Shown: positions 11,975-23,075, numbered from the stretch's first letter. The stretch: 64,000 bases of DNA from Liolophura sinensis (GCF_032854445.1 NC_088302.1:11095338-11159337), one strand, 5' to 3'. The notes: generated by a model from the sequence alone, not told the origin. Numbers and translations: made by a program.

Positions 11975-12730
11975 CTTCTAATAATAAAAGACGAAGAGCA
12001 TATGGAGAAAAAAAAAAAGAGCAGCGACGACATTTGGATAGCTGTCAAATGGTCAGGCACAAACGATGAAGGTTTCTTGGAATTTTACTGTTCATATAAA
12101 TGTTTAAATAGCTGCATCATGGTTAAAGCTTTTTCAGATTAATGCCTGGTGTCTTCCCTCTTAACTTACGCCTTTTCAAGATAAACTGTCACCCAACTGG
12201 CTGGTGTGATTTTTGTGATGCAGATGAGTCCGAAGTACATTTTCTTTTAAGATGTCCCAGATATAATGTAATCAGAACTCAAATGTTTGCAAAGCTATCA
12301 CATTGTGGTATTTTTCAGCACACATTACAGGCAGTTCTATGTCCTCCACGAAAGAGAGTTAAAGTTTTCAGTGAAATGGTGAAGTTCATTGTTAATTCAA
12401 GACGATTTTGAGACGACCCAACCCTCATCCCGTTTATTTGAGGGCTATCTCTAGTAACGTAGTATGCATTTACTCTTGCTGTTAAGTGTGGCGTACATCA
12501 TCCCTTTTCAGGGCTTGGAAAACGCCAAATTTATAATTTTACTCACTCACTCATGGTTAAAGCAGAATTAGGTCAAAAAAAATGCAGGTATTTTTAACTG
12601 CAATTTATTAGAAGTCACTGGTATAGAATTACTTAAAATGCTGTGTTGTCATCACATTTAACAGACTACAAAATTAAAACCATGCAAAGAGGCCACCAGC
12701 AGAATCATGGTTTTGCAGGAATACAATACG
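11975..12730 (+). repeat. Dispersed repeat rep-1, split by a LINE insertion
   Basis: The left arm (to 12129) and right arm (from 12551) together align with the uninterrupted copies at 23185-23525 and 27090-27430. Shared blocks are AGCAGCGACGACA, CAAATGGTCAG, TTTACTGTTCATATAAATG, CAGAATTAGGTCAAAAAAA, ATTAGA(A)GTCACTGG, GAATTACTTAAAATGCTGTG and TTGTCATCACATTTAACA. The continuity of the family is broken exactly where the LINE tail at 12130-12550 has inserted. Confidence 0.85.
12130..12550 (+). mobile_element. 5'-truncated LINE 3' end, nested in rep-1, with target duplication
   Basis: The insert is bounded by a perfect 13-bp direct repeat, TCATGGTTAAAGC, at 12117-12129 and 12551-12563. It encodes the end of a LINE reverse-transcriptase protein (12142-12411, 89 codons). 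That segment includes the C-terminal zinc-knuckle-like C-x2-C-x8-H-x4-C pattern seen in WCDFCDADESEVHFLLRCP. A short 3' UTR with TTATTTGAGGGCTATC follows, ending in a tail of ACTC repeats. This is the classic signature of target-primed reverse transcription with strong 5' truncation. The start of the insert at 12130 has no ATG of its own, so it is a dead fragment. The clade cannot be fixed from this tail alone. Confidence 0.88.
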
Positions 12731-12999
12731 CAATATGTGATCAAGTGCCAATTATCATGACTGCCGATGCTTGACCGGTAACGTCACAAAATGAGTCATC
12801 ACATGGTCGTTGTTACTATAGTGTAAGTTATTTCGCCTTATACGTTTTGTGTGAAGTAATCACGTCAGCTAAATCTGTGAAGTCACTCTGTGCTTACTTA
12901 TACAGTTATTCATATTGTTATGTTAATATTCTTCAAACCCTAATCGGTGATCTGTCTGCGTGATTTGGGTATAATTTACCTTACGAGACCACTCCGATC
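12731..12999. other. Intergenic, no feature seen
   Basis: Nothing supportable was found between the rep-1 and rep-2 copies. Confidence 0.5.
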
Positions 13000-13290
13000 G
13001 TAGCCACTGGCATCGACTGGTACCGAAACAGACATTCGTATTCCAGCTGTCAACAATAACAAGCGTTCCAGCTAGGTCAGTAATGGCAAGACCAATTTCT
13101 AGCACAACGTTCAACACAAAACATAGGAAAGGATGTAAAGTCAGAAATTTGGATAGAAAAGATGTAAAGACAAGCAAGTGTCAAGTGTTGTTCTCCCTGG
13201 TCTAGTTTCTTCTCCATGTCATCATCTTTTGTATTAAATGACACCCGAAAGACGCAAGGCATTTTCTAGACGTATATATTAAATCAATAT
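13000..13290 (-). repeat. Dispersed repeat rep-2, copy
   Basis: The reverse complement shares an ordered set of words with copies at 13570-13830, 21206-21420 and 41060-41290: a CATGAATCC-like block, a TTTCNNACTTTNTTAG-like block, GAAATTGG(C/T)C(A/T)TG, ATTATTGACC, and TGTTGACAGCTGGNATACGAATGTCTG. Frames across it look hydrophobic but are interrupted and not conserved between copies. Confidence 0.6.
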
Positions 13291-13569
13291 CCAGATCGTG
13301 CACCATGGTTGTCATTATTTTAAATATTTATGTGTATTAGCATCTGTTATTAAATAGCTATTTTCCAAAGCTTAATTTTTCCGATCATGGCAACTTAGTC
13401 CAGTGCATTACGTACGTAGTGTTTTCTTATTTGACATTCAGTTTGGCCTTGCTGCTTGGTCACCGGTATCGCTGTAAGGAACGTAACAGCTTTAATTCTG
13501 TAATACATTCGTCTGTTGTTAGTCATATTGTTTTAGTGAGCTGTTCAGATTGTTATGTTCAAATTCTTT

Positions 13570-13830
13570 AAGTTTAGACTCTGCGCCATTATTTACGGGT
13601 TGAATCGCACCTCAGCCGTCAACAAAAATGGGTATTCAGGGTCATTAATATCATGGCCAATTTCCAAAACAAAGTTCAGCGTAATCCACCAAAGAACTAA
13701 GAAAGTAAGAAATTAGGACGGATTCATGCAAAGTCGAGCAGTCAATTGTTTTCAATGATGATGATGGCATATCATTTACATTAAATCGAAAAATGAACGT
13801 TTGGACGTGATCTATTTCGAACGAATGGTT
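13570..13830 (-). repeat. Dispersed repeat rep-2, copy
   Basis: A second minus-strand copy only ~300 bp from the previous one. It carries GACTGCTCGACTTTGCATGA, AATTTCTTACTTTCTTAGTT, CTTTGGTGGATTACG and TGTTTTGGAAATTGGCCATG when read on the minus strand. Confidence 0.65.
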
Positions 13831-15568
13831 GGTATTCAACATCACATTAATACCCAGTATTTTAGCCATATCATGATTGCGATTTTCCATGTGGATGACA
13901 TTCTTCACTTGTTACTCCAACAAAGTTGCAGGTGGACATACGCCTGACCAGATTCTTTTTTATTGTTTTTTTTTTGGGGGGGGGGGGAGAGGGGGGTGTA
14001 ATTCGAACATTACGCATTTTACGCACGGCTTCATCGATCGAGTGTTGTCGGTTTGTCTTAACCTATTAGCACACATTGCACAGGGGTATCGGCAAGACGG
14101 ATTTACTCCTCCCCAGTGTGGGAGTCATATAATGATTTAATCTGTAAGAGTGACTGGCGAGATTTTGACCAAATAGAGCTGCGGTAAAGCCATCAGTATC
14201 CCCAAGCTTTACAGCCATTGCTGTCTTTGAGCTTTGCCTTAACACTGCCTGCACCGAAATTGATTAAAGGTTTCTGCTTTTGGACACTGACTTTAAGCAC
14301 TCGTTAATAAAACTATAGTAACGGCATACATATTGTACGGGGGAGTGGGGGGGGGGGGGCATAAGAAAGCCCAAGGAAGCATGTGTCGTGCATGTCGATA
14401 CCATGTGACAGTAGACGTATCGGTTAGTCCAGCAGGGAATTTACGATTCCCAGATATTGTTAAGAAAATCGTTGAAGCTTGGTGAGTTTTAATAAAACTA
14501 GGACTGGGGTAACCTTGACTTTCCACAGGAACGAAGAGGTGGGAGCTGAATAATTGAAAGGGAAGACATTGAATACTGTTGACATCCATCAGGGGCGCTA
14601 AGGGTGGGACCGGGAATATCGATCATTTGCCATCGATCTAATGTAAATATTGTTTTCGTGGCTTTTTGTAACGCTGCTGATGTTATCCGGGAGCGGTGGC
14701 GGTACAAGCGTAGGTGCCCGCCCACATTGGCTATCAATATCACCCCTTAAGGCACTCTGTAACTGCTGACCACTCAACACAACGACGTAAAGATCCCTTC
14801 TGTAACCTTGTCGGCAGGAAATGGACTCCAGTGGAACTATCAGTAACACTTCACTGGCATGAACGTTCGCATACAAAGCTTTCACATTTACGCCTTTCGA
14901 CCAAGCGCGGTGCATCACGGGTAGAAGAGTTTCTCTTCGAGTGACAGACTCACCGGAAGTGAATACAAGGATAGGACTTACGCATTGAAGGTATTGATTT
15001 ATGTCTTTATGCTGCAGTAATTTACTATGAATTTAATACCGTTACGGGCTACGAGCTTGAAATTCAAGAAGACTTATTTTTCCAGGTCTTTGAAACCAAT
15101 GTCTCTGACACCTTCGAGAACATATGGACTGTTTTATCTCTCGGCCTTTTTGGGGGTAGATTCTTTGGAGTCTTTGATGGTAGGTTTAAAAAAGCCTTTG
15201 TGAAGGTATGGGAGAATGTTCTTGAGTGGTTCCACACTTAAAGTTTATGACTAAATTTAAATAGGCACACATTCTGTTAAGCTGAGATTGTCAGCTTTGT
15301 GGTTGGAGAAAAACGAGTCGATCAGGGGTGAAACCGCCACGCTCTTCTAGTTAGCTGACATTCCTGTCACTGACGTAAAGCTCCAGCTGAATTCAAATCC
15401 CAAAACCTCAGTGGTTAAGGACGTGTTGTTTTTCACAAAAGTCCATCATAGAAGGCGATGCTCATTAACACGCTATAATGTAACTAGCAATGATAATTCA
15501 GAATACAGGATTAGTAGATAAAAAAAAGTTGCATTTGTTCACATGATTGTGATCGATATATTTCATTG
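13831..15568. other. Intergenic, no gene seen
   Basis: Contains two G-runs (about 13974-13988 and 14348-14359). Several overlapping short frames on both strands at 14290-14950 have no common homology I recognise. No RNA gene was seen. Confidence 0.5.
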
Positions 15569-15853
15569 TAGTTACCCATTATTTATTTACTTGATTGGTA
15601 TTTTTACGCCGTACTCTAGAATATGTCACTTATACGATGGCGGTCAGCATTATGGTGGAAAATCGAGCAGAGTCCGGGGAAAACCCAAGACGATCCACAG
15701 GTTGCTGGAGACCTTCCCACGTACGGCCGGAGGGGAAGCCAGCAAGAGCTGGACTTGAACTCACAGCGACCGCATGGGTGGGAGGTTCCAGGGTCATTGC
15801 GACGAGCTGGCGAGCTAATCCCCACGGCCACGGAAGCCCCTAGTTACCCATTA
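15569..15853 (-). mobile_element. SINE, near full length, with 13-bp target duplication
   Basis: The element body at 15582-15840 lies on the minus strand: its T-rich tail and CGCCGTACTC are at the left and its tRNA-like head is at the right. It is flanked by the perfect direct repeat TAGTTACCCATTA at 15569-15581 and 15841-15853. On the minus strand the head keeps a B-box-like GAGTTCAAGTCC, and the body keeps GGCTTCC..CTCCGGCCGTACGTGGGAAGGTC. Overlapping short frames here are artefacts of the SINE. Confidence 0.93.
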
Positions 15854-15949
15854 AGTTGAATTGTTATACTGTAAGGCTTATGTATGAATACATTTTCGAG
15901 CACACATGTAAATCATTTAATTGTTTTTTGTTCCGATTTTTTGTTGCTC

Positions 15950-16280
15950 AACGCCATACTCAAGAATTTTTCACTTTGTCATTGACGGTCATTTTATGGA
16001 TGGAGGAAATCGGAGTGCCCCACGTAAACCATCCACTGACCAACGGCAAGTTTCCCACGTGTGATCATACTGATGGAAGACAAACGGTCTTCACTGAAAG
16101 TTAGCCTGTGCCAGCGTCGTCGACCGCTTATTGCGTTGTCGACCGCAAAGAGTCCCCAAACTATAAGAGCGGAAAAAAACACAAATTCCCTGTCCAAGGC
16201 TCGGTTTGAAATCGCACCTCGTCTGTCACAGCAACTAAAAGACAAGCGCCTTACCACTAGATCACGCGACCGATTATAAA
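15950..16280 (-). mobile_element. SINE-like element with a different tRNA-like head
   Basis: The left end reads CGCCATACTCAAGAATTTTTCACTT, a variant of the common SINE tail, then GGATGGAGGAAATCGGAGTG. On the minus strand the opposite end begins GGTCGCGTGATCTAGTGGTA, an A-box-like tRNA start, and continues to GTGCGATTTCAAACC, a B-box-like T-arm. The middle (GCGTTGTCGACCGC, ACGTGTGATCATAC) is unrelated to the common SINE. It therefore looks like a second SINE family or a chimera sharing only the tail module. Confidence 0.6.
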
Positions 16281-17663
16281 TTAAAACAGCTACATCAGTC
16301 TGAGTATATAAGACGTCATGTAGTTTTGAGATAGATTGGTCATGTTACGAGCTTACATTATCTCGCATTATTTCTGAAAACTGAACTGTGAAGAATAGAA
16401 CAGATTTCACCCAGCAGAAAAACCAGCCCGCTTTTTGACTGGACGAAATAGGTCATGTCCATTTTCATATGTCATATATTTGTCATATATCAACCCATTA
16501 TGCATCACAAGGCATACTGTCAGGGAAAATGCCACATCCTTTCCCCTGGGGGATGTTTTCACATCAGCTGGGCGTGAAAGTATTCCCCTAAAAAGGAGAA
16601 TCTGGACCAGGCTTCCATGAATTATAGATTACGTATGTCTCTTGGTAAAAGCATTAAACAAAAAAGGCTCCTACATATGGTTTAAAATCAAAACCTTGCC
16701 AATCTTGACATTGCGTTTAAACGATACATCTGACTTAAATGAAATCTTTACGTAATTAACCATTTCATTTTTTTTTTTTCAAGAAATGTAATTTTACGGG
16801 AAACTTTGCGGTTTTAGGTGTTGTCATAACAATGTTTTTTAAATGAAATGAGACATTTACAAATACAGTAAATACAATCATTATTCTCCTGTCTTGTATC
16901 TATTCTCCTATGTCTTTCAAAATGCAATGCCAAATCCCACTCCCACCCCGCACCTTTCTCTAAAGGTCTGCACGCCTATGCAGTCATACCTGTCACATCT
17001 CAGTAACAGCCATTTACGACTGGTACCAAGTGCTTGTGATGTACGTGTTTTCATAGCTCTTTTGTCTCTAATGAATGTAATTCGCCTTTGCCAATCTTTG
17101 GTAGTCTTAGGGTCCAGAGATCAATTATAATTACACTCAATATTGCCTATTGTGAAAGGCGAATGCGACACATTTTAACGGTTAAACCGAGGAACGAGGC
17201 ATTGAGACAAACATATGACACAATCTACATGTTTGCATATGTGAGTATTTTTGTTAATCGCCATTTATATGTGATATATCATTTCCTCTTCTTTCCGATA
17301 TACTGTTATCTCAGGTTTCGATTGATATGTTTTATAAGTAGGGGTCTTCCGACCCATTCCCGTCATTATCACGCTTACTTAAGGGACCATGTGATGGGCA
17401 CTCACGTAACATTACTAAACTCCACACTCCATGACCTCGATCAGGTAATTCCCATAAGAGTTCCGATTGGTTCTTCCAGGAATGTGATTATTTTGGTGCG
17501 TTTATTTATTTCCGCTGATCTCCTGTATAAAAACAATCTGAAAACCAAAATGTCTCCATGCCCTGTTTAGATACGGAAAAATTTTTTCGCCCCCCTCCCA
17601 CAATCCCCCCCCCCCCCCCCCCCCCACACACACACTCCCACAATCCATTCTGTTTCACCGGTC
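16281..17663. other. Intergenic, no gene seen
   Basis: A 160-codon plus frame at 17088-17570 starts at TTG and contains no recognisable domain. A C-run lies at about 17606-17624. Nothing else is supportable. Confidence 0.5.
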
Positions 17664-18080
17664 CTATGCCCTTGATAAATACTGGTTCGTTCCAAAGTCA
17701 TTGTTAGTTTCGAAAGGTCATTGCCGGTAATTAATTGTTTCCAAGGTAAGCTCGATAGGTCAGATGTTGCTCTTGCGAACCCTCCTGCCTGTTGCTATGG
17801 TGGTATACCATTGATTTATTTATTTATTTATTTATTTATTTGATTAGTGTTTTTTACGCCGTACTCAAGGATATTTAACTTATACGACGACGGCCAGCAT
17901 TGTGGCTGGAGGAAACCTGGCATAAATCGGGGAAACCCAAGACCATCCGCGGGATGCAGGAAGACCTTCCCACGCCTATGACCTTCATAAACATTGCTCC
18001 GTTCCAAAATCAGTTATTTTCGAAAGGTCAGTAATTAATTGTTGACCAGCTAAGCCCGATAGGTCAGAAGTAGCTTCGTG
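17664..18080 (+). repeat. ~305-bp partial tandem duplication containing a SINE piece
   Basis: Two ~110-bp direct repeats, at 17664-17775 and 17969-18075, share CGTTCCAAA, TTTCGAAAGGTCA, GTAATTAATTGTT and CGATAGGTCAGA. They flank a (TTTA)n run and the SINE piece at 17813-17968. Divergence of roughly 20-25% suggests an old event. Confidence 0.75.
17813..17968 (-). repeat. SINE, 3' half
   Basis: (TTTA)n at 17813-17841, then GATTAGTGTTTTTTACGCCG, TACTCAAGGATATTTAACTT and ATACGACGACGGCCAGCATT, ending at GACCTTCCCACG. The tRNA-like head is missing. Confidence 0.88.
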
Positions 18081-18970
18081 TAGGATCACACAGACTAAAC
18101 GATGCCTGTCTGGCTGCCATATAACCAGCACGTAGTTGGCCACGCTTCACCATGGACTGACAACATACCGTTGCACATATAGGGGCTAAATTGGATAAGC
18201 GCATACCTACAGTAGGTCCAACCATACGAGTAAACACCTACGTAGCTTCAAACATTTTGGTATAAGCGAATATTTTCAGCTGCTAGTGTATTAGATGCGC
18301 TTTGTCTTTATGGAGGTTTGACCACTTTTAAGGTTTTCAGCCGCTGGGATACACGAAATACGGGTTCAAAACGCGGGTTGAAAAGGTAATTTGTATACAG
18401 ATTCATCCTCCGTCACTACTGGTGTTTTTAGATGACGAGAAGTTTACCGGCATTAACGCACATTAAAGCCCAAATGCTGTGCTTTTCGCACTGGCAGAAA
18501 GGATGACTGCAATAGATATTTATACACACTAGTTTGCCTTTATGTGTTTCAAAGGCAGTTTATAACTTGAGCATTGAACAAGTTTTGAGAGGGCGAGATG
18601 TTTTCAGTACTTTATTTCAGCTTACCCTAGACACCACGAAAACTCCAAAAAAAGTGATACATTGATCCTATTTGAGTAACACTACTGACACGTAGAAAAA
18701 ATTCTCTTGAACTACGACAAAATAGGCGGATAGGTGGATCCTTAATGGCTTTGTTCAAATTAGAGCTGCCCACTTCGTCGAGAAAATCAGGGCAAAAAAA
18801 AAACACTACATGCATAGATTTCTAGACAAACAATTAATTGGTAAACACCTTTGCAGCGACACGGCCCCAGTATCCCACGCGTAAAGTGACGAGGAATGGG
18901 TTGGTTTCTGAAATACCAAATTAGTTTTGGTATATGAAATAAAACCAACAACACGAGCTGTCGTTATGTC
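18081..18970. other. Intergenic, no feature seen
   Basis: No supported gene, RNA or repeat was found. Confidence 0.5.
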
Positions 18971-19019
18971 GTGTATTCCATCACGACAATCCGAATGTCG
19001 TGATGGTCATGGAATACAC
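18971..19019. repeat. Inverted repeat / hairpin
   Basis: The left arm GTGTATTCCATCACGACA (18971-18988) is complementary to 18996-19019, apart from a 6-nt insertion in the right arm (GTCATG on the plus strand, placement ambiguous). The spacer is 7 nt. Flanking words ACAACACGAG and CTCGTGCTGT also pair weakly further out, so this may be the core of a decayed foldback element. Confidence 0.75.
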
Positions 19020-19904
19020 TGTATTAGACGAACGGGAAACACGATGTCGTTTTACTCGTGCTGTACATACATATGGCTAAATGTCAAAACATGTTTCGCC
19101 TGACGTCAGCGGAAACAGGTGCATGGTCGGGATATAGAAATAACTTGCGTCTAACTGGTTCAAATTAATAATATGGCGGAGCTTTCGATTTTCTCAATGT
19201 GCGCATTATAGCTCATTCTGAAATTCGATATCTGGGTTATTAAGCATCATAAAAATAAACAATTAACCTTATGTGGGATACTTTATCGATGCGAATATAT
19301 ATTTGATGTAGCTTTGCATTTTCTTCCAAATAGCCATATAAAAGAAGATCGCCAAAAAATTTGTACGTACTCTCTGAACGTATAGGCTCTACGAAGAAGC
19401 TGTATAATTTTGTAAAACTTACCACTGTGCAATTACAAGAAAAATCAGGCGTCAGGTGTATTATAGCCTCACCGAAGAGCTGGACACTGAAATACAAATA
19501 GCGGATAAGGACATATCAAGTTCATATTCTCTACTGCTATTACTCACAAAGGTTCAGTTGAAAGAATTTGACCATAAATTGTTTCTATGTATACTAAAAC
19601 AAGCTTTCTTCAATTCCTTTAAATACAGGTGTTAACATTCAACCGAATTTTCGTTGTTGATAGAGTTGCTTGAATTTCTCATGAGCAGTTCGTTGAAATA
19701 TTTTATCAGAAGTATATAAGTATCCGGGTGACAAATTTTGACACACCCGTATACCTGCTCTCGTATGTGTATGAAGAAGATAAAAAAGAGTAAGCATAAT
19801 CTTCACCAAGCTCGATCTTCCTAATTTACCAGATGCAATACTGATGATCTGCTAACGCTGTACAAGATTTGGATACTGATTTCATTCATTCGTTTAGAAC
19901 ATTC
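19020..19904. other. Intergenic, no feature seen
   Basis: AT-rich. The 85-codon minus frame at 19240-19497 has no recognisable domain. Confidence 0.5.
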
Positions 19905-20130
19905 CTTATTTCCTTCCTAAACTATAGAAAACTGTTGACGTCTTTACCTGGGCAGCATGAATCAATCTTAATTTCGTACTTTATATATTTTCTTAGTTCT
20001 TGTGTGACTTGTAGGTCGGTGTACGGTTAAGCACTGACGTGATCAGTTGGAATCAATCCCCAATTGAGGAAAATTGACAAGACGCCGTAAATCACCAGTT
20101 ACGTGTGATCATTTGCCACATATCGCACTG
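19905..20130 (+). repeat. rep-2 fragment abutting an inverted rep-1 end
   Basis: 19893-20010 matches rep-2 (CGTTTAGAACATTCC, GAAAACTGTTGACG, CTTAATTTCGTACTTTATAT). From about 20045 the sequence switches to the minus-strand end of rep-1 (GACAAGACGCCGTAAATCAC, GTGATCATTTGCCACATATC). The junction is at about 20015-20045. Confidence 0.6.
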
Positions 20131-20640
20131 TCGTTGCTGCTCTAGTTTTACTCTCTGTGCTGTACGTCTATCACACTGTCTTCGCTGCTCTGGTTTTACT
20201 CTCTGTGCTGTACGTCTATCACACTGTCTTCGCTGCTCTGGTTTTACTCTCTGTGCTGTACGTCTATCACACTGTAGCTCCTCTGGTTTTGCACTCTGTG
20301 CTGAACGTCTATCACACTGTCATCGCTGCTCTGGTTTTGCTTTCAGTGCTGTACGTCTATCACACTGTCTTCGCTGCTCCCGTTTTACTCTCTGTGCTGT
20401 ACGTCTATTACACTGCGACTGCTCCCGTTTTACTCTCTGTGCTGTACGTCTATCACACTGTCTTCGCTGCTCCCGTATTACTCTCTGTGCTGTACGTCTA
20501 TTACACAGCGGCTGCTCCCGTTTAACTCTCTGTACTGTACGTCTATCACCCTGTCTTCGCTGCTCCCGTTTTACTCTCTGTGCTGTACGTCTTTTACACT
20601 GTGGCTGCTTCCGTTTTACTCTCTGTGCCGTACGCCTTAA
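20131..20640 (+). repeat. 48-bp minisatellite (11 units) grown from a rep-1 end
   Basis: Eleven units of 48 bp, or 45 bp in shortened ones, around CTCTGTGCTGTACGTCTATC and CACTGTCTTCGCTGCTC. The single-copy version of this unit forms the outer end of rep-1 elsewhere (1835-1880, and reversed at 27095-27125), so the array arose by expansion of that end. Because 48 and 45 are multiples of three, frames stay open on both strands (222 codons on plus, 125 on minus), but the 222-codon frame has no ATG. It is not a gene. Confidence 0.9.
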
Positions 20641-21205
20641 ATACACGTCTCGCCTTTCAGCATTTGTTAGGTCCAGTGCGTTGTGTGGCGATTTCAATCA
20701 ACAGCGAAAGTTATCATTTCAAGGATGTGTCAAGGATATTCCTGTTAAACGCCCTCACTGTAGGTTTCTTTAAATCAGTATAACTCTTTTGTAAGTAAAT
20801 ATGGGCGGAATGTCTTAGAGTTTCTGAAGTTCTGCTTCACAAATGTGTTTAATACCGCTTACGCTATGGGGGACGTATATGCATCATGTTGAACGAAATC
20901 GCCATGTTCGATGTATGAACACTTGTAATCAAAGCCAAATACATATTTGTCACTGGATATTGTTCACTCAGTCTTATTTCAAATTTCCTTAGTTTTTTTG
21001 TGTTTCTGTGATTTTTGTTTTGGAAATTAGTTTTGGGATCATTCACCTGGATTGAGCTTGGTTACGTCTTTTATGCAGATAATATATGTTTGAGATAATG
21101 AAAGCGATTAATCTGATTCTTTAAAGGCAAAGAAAACACTAAAAAGTAAAAAATGGAAGTATGCATTCTGCAAATCCATGCATGAAATTGCTATCGGGCT
21201 GTTTG
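20641..21205. other. Intergenic, no gene seen
   Basis: Possibly decayed rep-2-like sequence at 20960-21055. Otherwise nothing supportable. Confidence 0.45.
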
Positions 21206-21420
21206 AATATGTCTTTGTCTTCGTTTAGAACATTCCTAGCGTCTGTCCAATTTCATTGAAAACTGTTGGCCGCCTCCCTTTGCATGAATTCGTCTTCATT
21301 TAATACTTAATTTACTTAGTTAGTTCTTTGGGATTGGCCATTATTGATTTGAAACGTTCATTTTGGTTGACCACTGTTTGGTATGCGAATGTCTATTTTT
21401 GAGATTTATATTTTTAACAT
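21206..21420 (+). repeat. Dispersed repeat rep-2, best plus-strand copy
   Basis: Reads CGTTTAGAACATTCCTAGCG, GAAAACTGTTGGCCGCCTCC, CTTTGCATGAATTCGTCTTC, TTAGTTCTTTGGGATTGGCC, ATTATTGATTTGAAACGTTC, then GTATGCGAATGTCTATTTTT. Each block is found in the same order in the copies at 13000, 13570 (minus) and 41060 (minus). Confidence 0.7.
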
Positions 21421-21429
21421 TCTGAAGTC

Positions 21430-21960
21430 AACAGAAGGTATTGAGACAGCGCTCCGACAGACTAGTTTGTCCCCCCTCGACAGCTTCCCGGGAAGGTCAT
21501 GACGACGCTACATCCAGACCAGACAGCTTCATTAACCATAGACATTACGACACTATATATATATATAAAGGGATGACGGGGCGACAAATAAACCACAATC
21601 AGGAACTACTACCTTCGCTGAGCAGTCGTATTATTCGTGTTGCTTTGTCACTAACACCAGCTGAATTAACACCGTTTGAGAAACATTTCTTTATTTTGGC
21701 TGACAATATTGACTATTCGTTTTCACAGCCAACTCTAGTCAGCCGCTCCTTGCTCCGCGTGGCTAGCTCTGCGCGGCTAGCACATTGTACCTGTTAAGGG
21801 CTATTTGTAATAATCCCCATCTTTTAACGTATTACGTACGTGATATCTCCAGTGGTGATATTTATTATGAAGTGTTAATATTTGTGAACCGCAGTTTAAT
21901 TAGTTATTGTGTATCATGATCGGTTAAAAGTCCTGATCAACAGCCGCAACACTCTTAAAT
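21430..21960 (+). repeat. Possible solo LTR (tentative)
   Basis: A TATA-box-like TATATATATATAAAG at about 21548-21560 is followed ~28 nt later by an AATAAA at 21588-21593 (GCGACAAATAAACC), and then GTCGTATTATTCGTGTTGC. This arrangement is typical of the U3/R border of invertebrate LTR retrotransposons. No second LTR, primer-binding site or coding region is present, and the termini cannot be set. The 118-codon frame at 21441-21797 is not recognisable. Confidence 0.3.
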
Positions 21961-22974
21961 ATATACATCACCTTAGCTACTGTGCCTATAAATATTTCAT
22001 TAGTGACTTTCCGTAATGTCAGGACTTTCGGCAACTCAGATTCCCTTCATGTATGTATACATACATATAGACCTTGGAGGAACTGCAAGCACAAGATTCG
22101 TCCGCCACCTGTGCACTGTGTGCTGGTGGAAAACAAAAGGCACTCAGCTGGATAAATTTCAGGGTTGCTGGATGAATACCTTTTAGAAGTAAGTCTAACT
22201 AAACAACTAGTATTTTTGTCTAAATTCAATCCTTAACTTCACTTAATGCAAGTTAAAATATTTGACATAAAATTGTTTGAAACTTCAAAAAATGTTTTCT
22301 TAAAGGGAGCAGAGTTGGTAAGCTTTAATTAGACTTTAGAATGCCCTAAGGACATGCCCTAAATGCCCTAAGAGTTGTACACAGAATAGCGGTGTAGACG
22401 TACGTCGCTTTTCAAGGTTAAAAATCGTACTCTTTAAACCAGATTAAACCAGTGCCCTTCAGTAGGTATCTGACAAGCCTCCTGTCCTCGCTTGCATGCG
22501 ATCACCCAGACCTCACTGGTCATGCGCAAACCCAATTCGATTATACAATGATAATCAAATTTGCTTATGAGATAACTGTACCAAGTCGTCAATAAGTAAG
22601 TGACATAGTTACAACAATATATCTGGGCCCGTATCCACTACTGATCAAGCCTACGTGAGATGTGCACACATAGTATACTCGGGTATACATTTTACTTGCA
22701 TGAGGGTATATGACAAGAAAGATGATGGTATACAACACGATATACACCTGATAAACACGAAAATTGCGGCGACATGAACAATGGGGCGATAACAACACCG
22801 TTGTACATGGCATTGTTATCGTCATTCATGCACGTATATAAATAATGAAATCATTGTACCAGGATGCTATTGCTACTAGTGTTACTGCAGTGCACGAACA
22901 GTACGTCGGCCAGAATCCACATTTCCAGTGGTTGCATGTCCATTTGGATCCCTGGAATACCTAATGCATACCGG
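21961..22974. other. Intergenic, no gene seen
   Basis: No supported feature. Confidence 0.5.
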
Positions 22975-23075
22975 AAGTAAAATACGCCATACTCAAGAAC
23001 TTTTCACTTGTATGATGGCGATCATTTTAATGGATGTAGGAAACCGGAGTGTCCAGGGTAAAGCGCCTTACCCTA
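22975..23075 (-). repeat. SINE tail fragment
   Basis: ATACGCCATACTCAAGAACT, TTTCACTTGTATGATGGCGA, then GGATGTAGGAAACCGGAGTG. This is the same tail variant as in the element at 15950-16280. Confidence 0.7.

Noticed and set aside
17088-17570. 160-codon ORF
   Set aside because: Opens at TTG; composition and sequence show no recognisable domain, and it lies between repeats.
20105-20773. 222-codon repetitive protein
   Set aside because: The frame opens at GTG with no ATG. It is the rep-1-derived 48-bp minisatellite, and other frames on both strands are also open.
21441-21797. 118-codon ORF
   Set aside because: Spans a TATA-box/AATAAA arrangement and shows no protein homology; more likely part of an LTR or non-coding.
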